From the NCBI GenBank assembly GCA_963710275.1, contig CAVPZS010000005.1, positions 806,001 through 870,000 on the forward strand: a stretch of 64,000 nt of DNA, written 5' to 3'. The position numbers and the translations under genes are program-made. This DNA comes from Rhodoblastus sp963710275 (lineage in GTDB: Bacteria > Pseudomonadota > Alphaproteobacteria > Rhizobiales > Beijerinckiaceae). A model generated the notes under the pieces. The model did no database searches. It had not been told where the DNA came from and worked only from the letters and a program-made list of their open reading frames with translations. This document shows positions 1 through 9,172 of the stretch, piece by piece; the stretch's first letter is position 1, and each line of letters opens with the position of its first letter.

Positions 1-392
1 AGAACGGCCACGCCGCCTCGCTGGCGGGAGGGCGCCCCGGCGTCCTGCACGGCAACCGCACTTACCTGCTGATGGACCCGGACGGCCAGATCCTCGAGGG
101 CCATTCGATCTCCGCCGGCCTGGATTATCCCGGCATCGGCCCGGAACACGCCTGGCTCAAGGAAAACGGCCGCGTCACCTATCTCTCGGCCACCGACAAG
201 GAGGCGCTCGCCGCCTTCCAGCTCTGCGCCCAGCTCGAAGGCATCATCCCCGCGCTGGAGCCGGCCCACGCGCTGGCGAAAATCATCGACATCGCGCCGC
301 AAAAGCCGAGGGATCACCTGATGGTGCTCGGCCTCTCCGGGCGCGGCGACAAGGATATCTTCACCGTCGCCGATCATCTGGGAGGCATGTGA
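1..392 (+). CDS. trpB: Tryptophan synthase beta chain, C-terminal part (5' end outside window)
   Basis: This is the last ~130 codons of the PLP subunit that joins indole and serine to make tryptophan. The reading frame is open from base 3 and begins inside the conserved segment GHAASLAGGRPGVLHG. It continues with the family signature HSISAGLDYPGIGPEHAWL, which lies near the C-terminus in known TrpB proteins. The stop (TGA, 390-392) is one base from the GTG start of trpA, the usual coupled trpBA arrangement, so the two subunits are probably made from one message. The N-terminal domain and the PLP lysine lie outside the window. Confidence 0.96.
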   Translation, partial: NGHAASLAGGRPGVLHGNRTYLLMDPDGQILEGHSISAGLDYPGIGPEHAWLKENGRVTYLSATDKEALAAFQLCAQLEGIIPALEPAHALAKIIDIAPQKPRDHLMVLGLSGRGDKDIFTVADHLGGM

Positions 393-393
393 C

Positions 394-1227
394 GTGAGCC
401 GGATCGATCAACGTTTCGCGAAGCTCCGCGCCGAGAAACGAGCGGGACTCGTCACCTTCGTCATGGCCGGCGACCCTGATGCGGCGACCTCGCTCGCCGT
501 GCTCAAGGCCTTGCCCAAGGCCGGGGCCGACATCATCGAAATCGGCATGCCCTTCTCCGATCCCATGGCCGACGGCCCGGCGATCCAGGCCGCGGGCCTG
601 CGCGCGCTGCACGCGGGCATGACGCTGAAGGGCGTGCTGAAGCTGATCGCCGAGTTCCGCAAGGACGACGCCGATACGCCCATCGTGATGATGGGCTATT
701 ACAACCCGATCTATGTCTATGGCGTGGACAAGTTCCTCGTCGACGCCAAGGCCGCCGGCGCCGACGGCATGATCGTCGTCGACCTGCCGCCGGAAGAGGA
801 CGCCGAGCTTTGCCTGCCGGCGCTCAAGGCCGGCTTGAGCTTCATCCGCCTGGCGACGCCGACCACCGACGACGCGCGCCTGCCGGCGGTGCTCGCCAAT
901 ACCTCCGGCTTTGTCTATTATGTCTCGATCACCGGCATCACCGGGGCGGGACGGCCGGATTATTCCAAGGTCGCCAGCGCCGTGGCGCGGATCAAGGGCC
1001 ATACGCCCCTGCCCGTGGCGGTTGGTTTCGGCGTCAAGGACGCCCAGGCGGCGGCAACGATTGCGCGGCATGCCGACGCCGTGGTGGTCGGTTCTGCCCT
1101 GATCGACGCCCTGGCGAAGACGCTCGACGCGCAAGGGCGCGGCGGTCCCGCGGCGGTCGAGGCGGTGATGAGCCTGGTTGGCGAACTCGCGGCGGGAATC
1201 CAAAGCGTCGTTGAAGAGAAGGTGTAG
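394..1227 (+). CDS. trpA: Tryptophan synthase alpha chain
   Basis: A 277-residue TIM-barrel subunit that cleaves indole-3-glycerol phosphate to indole and passes it to TrpB. Visible motifs are EIGMPFSDP, with the catalytic Glu, and PMADGP, with the catalytic Asp, near residues 48-65. The phosphate-binding segments GITGAG and VGFGVKD also match the family. The length is normal. The start is GTG, one base after the trpB stop, which implies translational coupling. accD follows after 4 bases, so trpB-trpA-accD-folC reads as one operon, a common arrangement in Hyphomicrobiales. Confidence 0.96.
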   Translation: MSRIDQRFAKLRAEKRAGLVTFVMAGDPDAATSLAVLKALPKAGADIIEIGMPFSDPMADGPAIQAAGLRALHAGMTLKGVLKLIAEFRKDDADTPIVMMGYYNPIYVYGVDKFLVDAKAAGADGMIVVDLPPEEDAELCLPALKAGLSFIRLATPTTDDARLPAVLANTSGFVYYVSITGITGAGRPDYSKVASAVARIKGHTPLPVAVGFGVKDAQAAATIARHADAVVVGSALIDALAKTLDAQGRGGPAAVEAVMSLVGELAAGIQSVVEEKV

Positions 1228-1231
1228 CCTC

Positions 1232-2092
1232 ATGAACTGGATCTCCAACGTCGTCACGCCGAAAATCCGCTCGATCATCCGGCGCGATACCCCGGAAAAC
1301 CTCTGGGTCAAATGCCCGGAGAGCGGCGAGCTGGTGTTCCACAAGGACCTGGAGGCCAATCTCTTCGTGGTGCCGGGGTCCGGCTATCACATGCGCATAC
1401 CGGCAAAGGCGCGGCTCGACGCCTTGTTCGACGATGGCGTCTATGAAAACCTTCCCACTCCGGACGTGCCCTCCGATCCCCTGAAATTCCGCGACGTGAA
1501 GAAATATGTCGACCGCCTGAAGGATTACCGGGCCAAGACCGGCGTCGCCGACGCAGTGCGGCTCGCGGCCGGCGCGCTCCAGGGCGCGCCCGTCACGGTC
1601 GCGGTGCAGGATTTCGATTTCCTCGGCGGCTCCCTCGGCATGGCGGCGGGCGAAGCCATCGTCTCCGGCATGTTCCGCGCCATCGAAAAGCATACGCCCT
1701 TCATCATCTTCACCGCCTCGGGCGGCGCGCGCATGCAGGAAGGCATGTTCTCGCTGATGCAGATGCCGCGCACGACGGTCGCCGTGCAGCGACTGAAAGC
1801 CGCGAGGCTGCCCTATATCGTGGTGCTGACCAACCCGACCACCGGCGGCGTCACCGCCTCCTACGCCATGCTCGGCGACATCCATATCGCGGAGCCCGGC
1901 GCCGTGATCGGCTTCGCCGGCGCGCGGGTGATCGAGCAAACCATCCGCGAACGCCTGCCGGAAGGGTTCCAGCGCGCCGAATATCTGCGCCAGCACGGCA
2001 TGGTCGACATGGTCGTCCCGCGCCTCGAAATGCGCGAGACCCTCGGCCGCATCTGCCGGCTCCTGACCAAGGCGCCGGCTCAAGCTGCGTGA
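1232..2092 (+). CDS. accD: Acetyl-CoA carboxylase carboxyltransferase subunit beta
   Basis: A 286-residue subunit that, with AccA, transfers carboxyl from biotin to acetyl-CoA to form malonyl-CoA for fatty acid synthesis. ATG at 1232 is chosen because it gives the family N-terminus MNWISNVVTPKIRS; an upstream extension would overlap trpA. The crotonase-like core with FTASGGARMQEG, an oxyanion-hole glycine motif, is intact. The N-terminal Cys4 zinc finger of E. coli AccD is mostly lost: WVKCPESGE keeps one Cys, and the second pair is replaced by VPGSGYHM. As I recall, this loss is typical of alphaproteobacterial AccD. Confidence 0.95.
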   Translation: MNWISNVVTPKIRSIIRRDTPENLWVKCPESGELVFHKDLEANLFVVPGSGYHMRIPAKARLDALFDDGVYENLPTPDVPSDPLKFRDVKKYVDRLKDYRAKTGVADAVRLAAGALQGAPVTVAVQDFDFLGGSLGMAAGEAIVSGMFRAIEKHTPFIIFTASGGARMQEGMFSLMQMPRTTVAVQRLKAARLPYIVVLTNPTTGGVTASYAMLGDIHIAEPGAVIGFAGARVIEQTIRERLPEGFQRAEYLRQHGMVDMVVPRLEMRETLGRICRLLTKAPAQAA

Positions 2093-2114
2093 ACCGCGGC
2101 CCGACGGAAAATCC

Positions 2115-3431
2115 ATGACCGCGCCCGACGCGATTCTCGCCCGTCTGCTCCGCCTGCATCCCAAGCGGATCGACTTGTCGCTGGGACGGATCCAGCGCCT
2201 GCTGACGGCGCTCGGCGAGCCGCAAACCCGCCTGCCGCCAACGATCCATGTCGCCGGCACCAACGGCAAGGGCTCGACCATCGCTTTCGCGCGGGCCATG
2301 CTGGAGGCGGCGGGCAAGCGCGTCCATGTCTATACCTCGCCGCATCTCGTGGCCTTCCGCGAGCGCATCAGGCTGGCGGCGCCCGGGGGCGGACGTCTCG
2401 TCACCGACGCGGCCCTCGCCAACGCGCTCGACGCCATCGAAATCGCCAATGCCGGCGCGGAAATCACCTTCTTCGAGGCGACCACGGCGGCGGCCTTCAA
2501 GCTGTTCGCCGAAAATCCCGCCGACGTCCTGCTGCTGGAAGTGGGGCTGGGCGGCCGGTTCGACGCCACCAATGTGATCGACGCGCCCGTTTGCGCCGTG
2601 GTGACGCCGGTGTCGATGGATCATGTCGATTTCCTCGGCGACACCATCGAGCAGATCGCCTTCGAGAAGGCCGGGATCATCAAACCCAACATTCCCGTCG
2701 TGGTCTCGGCGCAAGGCGACGAGGCCTTGGCCGTGCTGGAGCGCGTCGCGGCGCGCGAGCGGGCGCCCTTGTCCGTCTATGGCCAGGATTTCCTCTGCCG
2801 CGCCGAGCGCGGGCGCATGGTCTACGAGGACACGCAGGGCCTGCTCGACCTGCCGCTGCCGCGCCTGCCCGGGCGGCACCAGGTGATCAACGCCGGGACC
2901 GCCATCGCGGCCTTGCGCGTCTGCTTCCCCGAGCTCCCGACCAGCGCTTTCGAGACCGGCGCGACAAAGGCCACCTGGCCGGGGCGGCTGCAAAACCTCG
3001 GCCGCGGCCGGCTCGCCGGCCTGGCGCCGCGGGGCTCCGAGCTCTGGCTCGACGGCGGCCATAACGAGGCGGGCGGCCGGGTGCTGGCCGAAGCCATGGC
3101 CGATTTCGAGGAGCGCGCGCCGCGCCCGCTGGTGCTGCTCTACGGCGCGCTGCAATCCAAGGACCCCCGCGCCTTTCTACGTCATTTCAAAGATCTGGCC
3201 CGCGAACTCGTCGCCCTCCCGGTGTCCGGCGAGCAGAGCGGCCGCGCGCCCGGCGAAATCGTCGCCATCGCCCGCGAACTCGGGTTCAAGGCGCAGGCCA
3301 GCGCCGGCGTCGAGGCCTGCCTGCGCAATCTGGCGCAACGCGACTGGCCCGTGGCCCCGCGCATTCTCATCGCCGGCTCGCTCTATCTGGCCGGCGAGGT
3401 CCTGGCGGCCGACGGCGCCTCGCCGGATTGA
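2115..3431 (+). CDS. folC: Bifunctional dihydrofolate synthase / folylpolyglutamate synthase
   Basis: A 438-residue Mur-ligase-family enzyme that adds glutamate to dihydropteroate and to folates. The ATP-binding loop VAGTNGKGST is near residue 48, followed by LEVGLGGRFDATN near residue 145 and a C-terminal ligase domain containing the WLDGGHN segment. The length is normal for the family. It lies 22 bases after accD in the trpBA-accD-folC operon. Its stop overlaps a possible TTG start of the next ORF, but that gene more likely starts at the ATG at 3485. Confidence 0.95.
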   Translation: MTAPDAILARLLRLHPKRIDLSLGRIQRLLTALGEPQTRLPPTIHVAGTNGKGSTIAFARAMLEAAGKRVHVYTSPHLVAFRERIRLAAPGGGRLVTDAALANALDAIEIANAGAEITFFEATTAAAFKLFAENPADVLLLEVGLGGRFDATNVIDAPVCAVVTPVSMDHVDFLGDTIEQIAFEKAGIIKPNIPVVVSAQGDEALAVLERVAARERAPLSVYGQDFLCRAERGRMVYEDTQGLLDLPLPRLPGRHQVINAGTAIAALRVCFPELPTSAFETGATKATWPGRLQNLGRGRLAGLAPRGSELWLDGGHNEAGGRVLAEAMADFEERAPRPLVLLYGALQSKDPRAFLRHFKDLARELVALPVSGEQSGRAPGEIVAIARELGFKAQASAGVEACLRNLAQRDWPVAPRILIAGSLYLAGEVLAADGASPD

Positions 3432-3484
3432 CGCTTGAAAAGCGGCGTGTGACAACGCCGCCGACCAGCGTCCGGGGCCCCTCC

Positions 3485-4108
3485 ATGCAGACAAGCGCGA
3501 CAGAGCAAAACGCCGAAAAGCCGCCGGCTGCGGGCGAAATCATCGTGCGTCCCTCGACCGACGCCGACGGTCCCGCGATGATCGCCATCTACGCGGCCTA
3601 TGTCACCCATGGCCTGCACGGCGTGGAGTTCGAGCCGATGCAGGCCGAAGACATCAAGCGCCGCCGCAAGAACATGGCGAAGCACCGGTTGCCGCATCTC
3701 GTCGCCGAACTCGACGGCCAGATCATCGGCTACGCCTATGCCGTACCCTTCCGCAAGCGGCCAGCCTATCGCTATTGCGTGAAGAACTCGATCTACGTGC
3801 ACCAGAATTTTCTGCGCGCGGGCGTCGGGCGCAAGCTGCTGCCGGGGCTGATCGAGGCCTGCGCCGGGGCCGGCTATCGCCAGATGATCGCCTATGTCGA
3901 TTCGGAAAACGCCGCCTCGCTCAGCCTGCACGAAGCCTGCGGCTTCCGCCGCGTCGCCTATCTGGAGGCGGTCGGCTTCCGCTTCGGAAAATGGACCGAT
4001 AGCGTCATGCTGCAGAGGGCGCTCGGACCGGGCGGGCGCGAGCCGCCCGCCGGCTACGCCGCCGCCTCAAGCGTCGGGATCAGCGACGTAGGTATGGAAT
4101 CGGATTGA
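3485..4108 (+). CDS. GNAT family N-acetyltransferase (phosphinothricin acetyltransferase-like)
   Basis: A GNAT fold covers residues ~20-185. The acetyl-CoA binding segment reads FLRAGVGRKLL, and the later SENAASLSLHEACGFRR stretch is the usual beta6/alpha4 region of this family. The overall pattern (IYAAYVTHGLHGVEFEP near the start, AYVDSENAASL later) resembles the Pat/YwnH group, which acetylates small amines such as phosphinothricin or methionine derivatives; the substrate cannot be read from sequence. ATG at 3485 is preferred. A TTG at 3428 overlapping the folC stop would add 19 unconserved residues. The 3' end overlaps the convergent decarboxylase gene by 42 bases. Confidence 0.85.
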   Translation: MQTSATEQNAEKPPAAGEIIVRPSTDADGPAMIAIYAAYVTHGLHGVEFEPMQAEDIKRRRKNMAKHRLPHLVAELDGQIIGYAYAVPFRKRPAYRYCVKNSIYVHQNFLRAGVGRKLLPGLIEACAGAGYRQMIAYVDSENAASLSLHEACGFRRVAYLEAVGFRFGKWTDSVMLQRALGPGGREPPAGYAAASSVGISDVGMESD

Positions 4109-6409
4109 GCCGTCGGCGCCGATCTCGCGATAGATGCCCTGGATTTCCGCTTCAAAACCAGGAAACAGGTTGGCGCCGCGTTCAAAGGTCTTGAGATAGT
4201 CGAGCATCGGGCGGGCGCGCTCGTCCAGCACTTCGCCCGGCGCGATGGTGGCGATTCCCGGCGGGTAGACGACCCAGAGCGTGGTCGCGATCTTGCCTTC
4301 CATTTCGTCGAGCGGCAGATAGCGCACCTGGTTGCGGGTCAGTTTCTGCACCGCCTCCTGCGGCGGCATGGCCGTCTTCGGCAGGTGCTCGGGCCGGAAT
4401 TGCAGGCGCTGCAAGGTGCTGGTGCTGGCCTGGGCGTAGTAATTGTGCATTTCCGCGCAGAGGTCGCGCAGCCGCAATCCGCCGTAGCGGTTCTTGCGGC
4501 GCGCCACGAACTCGGGAATGACCTCTTCCAGCGGCGCGTTCTGGTCGTGATAGGTCTTGAAGGCGACCAGAGCCGAAATCAGCGCCCCGGCCTTGCTCGA
4601 CTCCACCCCCGGCGTCAGCAGGAACAGCAGCGAGTTGAGGTCGTTCTTTTCCGCCACGATGCGGTTCTCGCGCAAATATTGCGCGACCACCGGCGCGGGA
4701 ACGCCATGGGCGAGATAGGCGCCCGTGGCGCGGTCGAAGCCCGGCGTGAGCAGCGTCAGCTTGCAGGGGTCTGTCAGGGCATAGTCAGGGGCGATGTGGC
4801 GGAAGCCATGCCAGTTCGCTCCGGGCTCGAAGGTCCAGTATGCCGCGTTTTCCGCGAGGTCGTCGGTCGGCACCTGGTCCCAGACCGTCCTGCCGCGCGG
4901 GGTCTCGACCACGTCGGCGACGAAGGGATCGAAGAACCACGCCTGTTCCGGCGCCTTCGCCTTTTCGGCGAATTCGCGGCCGAGCGCCCGGATTTTCTTG
5001 CGGATTTCAATGCCCAGCCGGATGGTGTCGTCCCAGAGGACCTCGCCGGACTTGCCCTTCATCATCTGCGCGCCGACGTCGAGCGAGGCGAATAGCGGAT
5101 AGAAGGGCGAAGTCGAGGCGTGGATCAGGAACGTCTCGTTGAAGCGCTTGTGTTCGATGCGGCGCGACTGGCCCTTGATGTGGCGGTCCTTGACGTGAAT
5201 TTGCGACGCTTGGGAAAAGCTCGCGAGCTGCTTGTGGGTTGATTGCGTCGCGATGATCCCCGGCGCGTCGGGCCCGAGGTTTTGCAACCCCATGGCGAAA
5301 TGGCGGGCGAAAAGCGGGTGGAACTTCATGAAGCCCGCCCAGGCCTCGTCGAACAGGATATAATCGCAGAGGTGGCCGATCTTGGCGATGATGGTCTCGG
5401 CATTGTAGATCGTGCCGTCATAGGAGCATTGCTCGATCACCGCGACGCGGAAGGGGCGCGGGCGCAGCCAGGCCTCCTTGTCCTTGACCAGCGGATTGTG
5501 GCGGATCTTCTGACGGATTTCCTTCTCGTCCAGCGCTTCGAAGTCGATCGGCCCGATCAGCCCGAAAGCGTTGCGGTCGGTTTCGAGATAGATCGGCACG
5601 CCGCCGCCGAGCATCAGCGCGCCATGATGGGCGGCCTTGTGGTTGTTGCGGTCGAACAGCACGAGGTCATCGGGCGCGACCAGCGCCGAAAGCACGATCT
5701 TGTTCGAGGCCGAAGTGCCGTTGAGCACGAAATAGGTGCGCTCGGCGCCAAAGATCTTCGCCGCCTCCTTTTGCGCGCGCAAGGCGGGGCCTTCGTGCAC
5801 CAGCAGGTCGCCCAGCTCCAGCACCGAATTGTCGAGATCGTCGCGAAAGATGGCTTCGCCGAGATGTTCGACGAAGATGCGGCCGATCGGGCTGCGGTTG
5901 TAGAACACGCCGCCATTATGGCCCGGGCAGGTCCAGAGCTGGTTGCCTTCCTCGGCATAGTCGACGAGTTCGCCGAAGAACGGCGTCTTCAGCGTTTCGG
6001 CATACTGCTTGAGGCGGCTGACCAGGTTCTTGGCGATGAATTCGGGGGTTTCCTCGGCGAGGAAGACATAGCCGTCGACATTGTCGAGCACGTCGATCGG
6101 CAGGTCCTCGAAACGCTTGCGCCGCACCAGCAGGATGATCGGCATTTCCAGCCCGCGCTTGCGGACATAGGAGATCAGGCCGGCGGTCTTGCCGTCCATG
6201 CCCTTCTTGCCCCAGTCGACGATCATGCAGCCGATGGCGGCGTCGGTCTTGATCGCGAGCTCCGCGTCCTCGACCCGGCGGGCGCGGACGACTTCGAAGC
6301 CGGACTTTTCCACCGCCGTGACGATCTGGTGCAGCCGCGTGCCTTCCAGCTCGTCGGGATCGAAGGCCGGGGCGCAGAGGAGGAAGGTGAAACGGCGAAA
6401 ATAATCCAT
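4067..6409 (-). CDS. Orn/Lys/Arg decarboxylase (large, wing-domain type)
   Basis: A 780-residue PLP fold-type I decarboxylase. The N-terminal ~130 residues form a receiver-like wing domain. The catalytic core follows, with the PLP-lysine motif QSTHKQ, the aspartate segment ILFDEAWAGFMKFHP just before it, and the cofactor region NGTSASNKIV. A C-terminal domain completes the normal length. It makes putrescine, cadaverine or agmatine depending on specificity, which sequence alone does not settle; ornithine or arginine is likely. ATG at 6409 (MDYFRRF) is chosen over a start 11 codons upstream because conservation begins there. It lies 90 bases downstream of the flippase on the same strand. Confidence 0.92.
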   Translation of the reverse strand: MDYFRRFTFLLCAPAFDPDELEGTRLHQIVTAVEKSGFEVVRARRVEDAELAIKTDAAIGCMIVDWGKKGMDGKTAGLISYVRKRGLEMPIILLVRRKRFEDLPIDVLDNVDGYVFLAEETPEFIAKNLVSRLKQYAETLKTPFFGELVDYAEEGNQLWTCPGHNGGVFYNRSPIGRIFVEHLGEAIFRDDLDNSVLELGDLLVHEGPALRAQKEAAKIFGAERTYFVLNGTSASNKIVLSALVAPDDLVLFDRNNHKAAHHGALMLGGGVPIYLETDRNAFGLIGPIDFEALDEKEIRQKIRHNPLVKDKEAWLRPRPFRVAVIEQCSYDGTIYNAETIIAKIGHLCDYILFDEAWAGFMKFHPLFARHFAMGLQNLGPDAPGIIATQSTHKQLASFSQASQIHVKDRHIKGQSRRIEHKRFNETFLIHASTSPFYPLFASLDVGAQMMKGKSGEVLWDDTIRLGIEIRKKIRALGREFAEKAKAPEQAWFFDPFVADVVETPRGRTVWDQVPTDDLAENAAYWTFEPGANWHGFRHIAPDYALTDPCKLTLLTPGFDRATGAYLAHGVPAPVVAQYLRENRIVAEKNDLNSLLFLLTPGVESSKAGALISALVAFKTYHDQNAPLEEVIPEFVARRKNRYGGLRLRDLCAEMHNYYAQASTSTLQRLQFRPEHLPKTAMPPQEAVQKLTRNQVRYLPLDEMEGKIATTLWVVYPPGIATIAPGEVLDERARPMLDYLKTFERGANLFPGFEAEIQGIYREIGADGSIRFHTYVADPDA

Positions 6410-6499
6410 GCTCGGTCCCGGAAGCGATGAGGGCGGGCGCAATCTGCAGGGCCGGCGTGACCCTTTGACAACTCCTATAATGAAGGATCGCCTTCAGGT

Positions 6500-7956
6500 C
6501 TAATCGGCGGCCAGTTCGACTTTTTCCGGCGCGCCCGCGAAGCCGGCCCTCGCAAGCAGACGCGCGCAGGCCGGGCGGAAGAGGTCGCCGGGGTTCATCA
6601 GGTAGAGCAAAAGCCCGTAGACGAGGGTTCCGGCGCCCGCCGTGAGCGGCAAGGCCAGGATCGCGGGCTGGAGCTCGCGCAGCGGCGCCATGGCTGCGGC
6701 GGCGGCAAGACCGGCGCCCGCAATTGCGGCGAGGTCCCTCGCGCGCGGAAAATAGGCGCGCCAGGGCCAGGTCAGCGCCAGCATGAGGACGAAACCCGCC
6801 GCCAGGCTGAAGGAATGGATCGCCGCATAATCTCGCAGGTTTGCAACGGGCGCGAGCCAGAGCAGGCCGAGGTCGAGCGCGGCCGTGACGATTGCCGCGC
6901 CGAGCACCCGCGTCGTCCTGCCTTCGAGTTGGGCGATGGGGTTGAGGCAGAACTGGCCGAGGCAGAACAGGGCGACGCCCGGCGCCATGATAAAGCTCAG
7001 GCCCACGAAATCGGCGCGAAACTTTTCCGGCGCGACCAAGGCGGCGAAGGCGGGAATGTCAGCCATATAGCCGGCGCAGAGCAGGGTCATCACGGCGAAG
7101 ACGCCGATGATGTTGCGCGCGACCTGCCTTTGCGCGCCGGCGACGCCGTCGATGGCCTTCCTGTGCACGGCGAGCTGGAACAGTAGGATGTCCAGCGCCG
7201 CGCCGACGGCCAGCATCAGGCGCAGGGTCAGATCGGTGGCGAGCGACAATTTGCCGGCGGCGGCGAAATCGAGATGCGCCGCGACCGCCGAGCGATTGGC
7301 GAGGATCAGCAACTGGTAGCAGATATTCGCCAGCACGACGGGCGCGCCATAGCGCAGATAGACCGCGACTTGCCTGGGGCTGGCCTGCTTCAGGCGGCTG
7401 TGCGGGTCGGCCGTGTGGCGCCCAGGGCGAGGATGGCGACAAAGGCGCTCAACGCCGCCATCAGCATGACGATGACCGGATCGTGGGTCAGGGCGGCGGC
7501 GCCGACCATGGCGGCGAAGGCCAGCACGTTTTTCAGGATCACCAGGCCGCTATAGGCGTTGTTGCGGAACCGCGCCCGCAGCAAGGCCCCGAAGAAATCG
7601 AACAGGCCGTTGGCGATGGCGACGAAGCCGGTCGCGGCCATCAGGGCGGCGTTCATGCCGACGTCGACGCGCAAGCCGATCAGCGCCAGCACGCCGAGCA
7701 ACAGCAAAACCGCGCCGGCGGCATAGCTGGCGTCGAGCGAGGCGCGCAAGGCCGGCTTTTCGCGTCGCGCCTCCTCGTTGTAATAGCGCGTGGCCGACAG
7801 GCGCAGCCAGTCGAACAGCAGCATGGTCAAGGCCATGGCGGCGGTGAAGGCGATGGAGAAGCGCCCGTAGGATTCGGGGCCGAGCACCGCGGCGACGCCG
7901 AGGCCGAGCAGGAAGTTAAGCCCGGCGTTGAGGACGAAGGTCGCGACGATCAGCAT
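6500..7956 (-). CDS. Polysaccharide flippase (Wzx/MATE-like membrane protein), frameshifted in this sequence
   Basis: Two open frames, 7390-7956 and 6500-7336 plus upstream codons, form one hydrophobic protein of about 485 residues with a dozen predicted membrane segments. The N-terminal part has a Wzx-like start (VLGPESYGRFSIAFTAAMAL). The second frame continues with LRYGAPVVLANICYQLL, typical of the middle of O-antigen or exopolysaccharide flippases. Restoring one base near 7392 (a C in the coding strand) joins the halves as AALKQASPRQVAVYLRYG. It probably moves lipid-linked glycans across the inner membrane. It begins 4 bases after the acyltransferase stop, so the two form an operon. Confidence 0.75.
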
Positions 7957-7960
7957 GGGA

Positions 7961-9088
7961 TCAGGCTTCCTGCGCCGCCGGCTTCGGCGCGGAACGGATC
8001 GCCGCCGTCCCGCCGCCGAAATATTTCCGCGCCGGGTTTTCGAACCAGCGATAGGACAGCATGGCGAGACCGGTCGTCACGGCCGAACCGGCCAGCGCGG
8101 CGCCGATGCACTCCGCCTGCGTGAAGCTGGAGAATTTGCGCATCAGCAGCAGGCAGGCCATCACCACGACCGTGTGGATCAGGTAGACGCCGTAGCTGGC
8201 GTCGCCGAGCTTGAGCCAGACGCCGCGCCCGAGACGGCTCGGCGCGCCGCTGCGCTCGGCGCTGGCGATCAGCGCGATGGCGAGCGGAAACAAGGCGACG
8301 ATCGCCAGGTTGGGCGCGCCCGCCAGCATGAGCGCCGCGATGACCAGGGCGCCGCCATGAGCTGCCGGCCAGCTGGTCCTGAGCGGCGGACCCCGGGTGA
8401 TCAGCCTTTGCACGGCCATGCCGGCGATGAAGCTCGGCGTCGCCCGCAGATTGCCGAAATCGGCGGTGGCGTCGGTCCAGTCGCCGAGGCCGAGACGGCT
8501 CCATATCAGCGTCATGCACAAGCCCAGCGCATAGGCGGCGAGCAGGGCCCGCGCCGCGCCGAGCCTCAGCACGAGCAGGGCGAACAAGGGAAACAGCAGA
8601 TAGAGGAAGAACTCCGCCGAAATCGACCAGGACGGAAAATTCAAGGACATCGGAACATTGAAGCCCCAGGCGTGGACCAGCAGCAGCTGCGCCGGAGCGA
8701 CGGAAATGTCGAAGCTGGCTGGATCGCGCAAGGGCACGCCCAGCCGGACGAAGGTCAGGCTGGCGGCGACGAAGACCAGGGTCATCACCGCGTGCAGCGG
8801 ATAAATGCGCGCCAGCCTCTTGCGGAGGAAGCGGCCGAAGCCCGCCAGCGTATCGACCCCCCCGCCATAGGTGTGCATCAGCACGAAGCCGGAAAGGACG
8901 AAAAAGAAATCGACGCAGAGGTTCATCCGCTCGAGGTAGGCGGTGGGATGCGGCAGGTAAGGCTGGTAATGGCGTTCGAAATGATAGAGCGTGACGCCGA
9001 TCGCGGCGATATAGCGATAGGCGTCGAGCACGCCGTAGCGCTTGGGCTCCTTTGGGTCGCGAAGGTTGTTCGGATTCGTTTCCAGCAT
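7961..9088 (-). CDS. Acyltransferase 3 family membrane protein (OafA/YrhL-like)
   Basis: A 375-residue integral membrane protein of the acyltransferase-3 family, which O-acylates surface polysaccharides or lipids. The family start is clear: YGVLDAYRYIAAIGVTLYHFERH, with the conserved His, followed by CVDFFFVLSGFVL and a basic loop (FLRKRLARIYPLHAV). About ten hydrophobic segments follow. The C-terminal segment LSYRWFENPARKYF is the usual family end. It is the first gene of a minus-strand pair with a flippase, so its likely substrate is the same exported glycan; this is inference. Confidence 0.9.
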   Translation of the reverse strand: MLETNPNNLRDPKEPKRYGVLDAYRYIAAIGVTLYHFERHYQPYLPHPTAYLERMNLCVDFFFVLSGFVLMHTYGGGVDTLAGFGRFLRKRLARIYPLHAVMTLVFVAASLTFVRLGVPLRDPASFDISVAPAQLLLVHAWGFNVPMSLNFPSWSISAEFFLYLLFPLFALLVLRLGAARALLAAYALGLCMTLIWSRLGLGDWTDATADFGNLRATPSFIAGMAVQRLITRGPPLRTSWPAAHGGALVIAALMLAGAPNLAIVALFPLAIALIASAERSGAPSRLGRGVWLKLGDASYGVYLIHTVVVMACLLLMRKFSSFTQAECIGAALAGSAVTTGLAMLSYRWFENPARKYFGGGTAAIRSAPKPAAQEA

Positions 9089-9172
9089 GGCCGCAATTTA
9101 GCGCAGGGCTTCTAGAGAATGTTTAAAGGCCCGTCTCCTATGCTGGCCTGTCCGCCACAGGGTTAATCCGCG

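Noticed and set aside
6465..6481. TTGACA and TATAAT close together on the plus strand
   Set aside because: Spacer is only 5 bases and no plus-strand gene follows; not a working sigma70 promoter.
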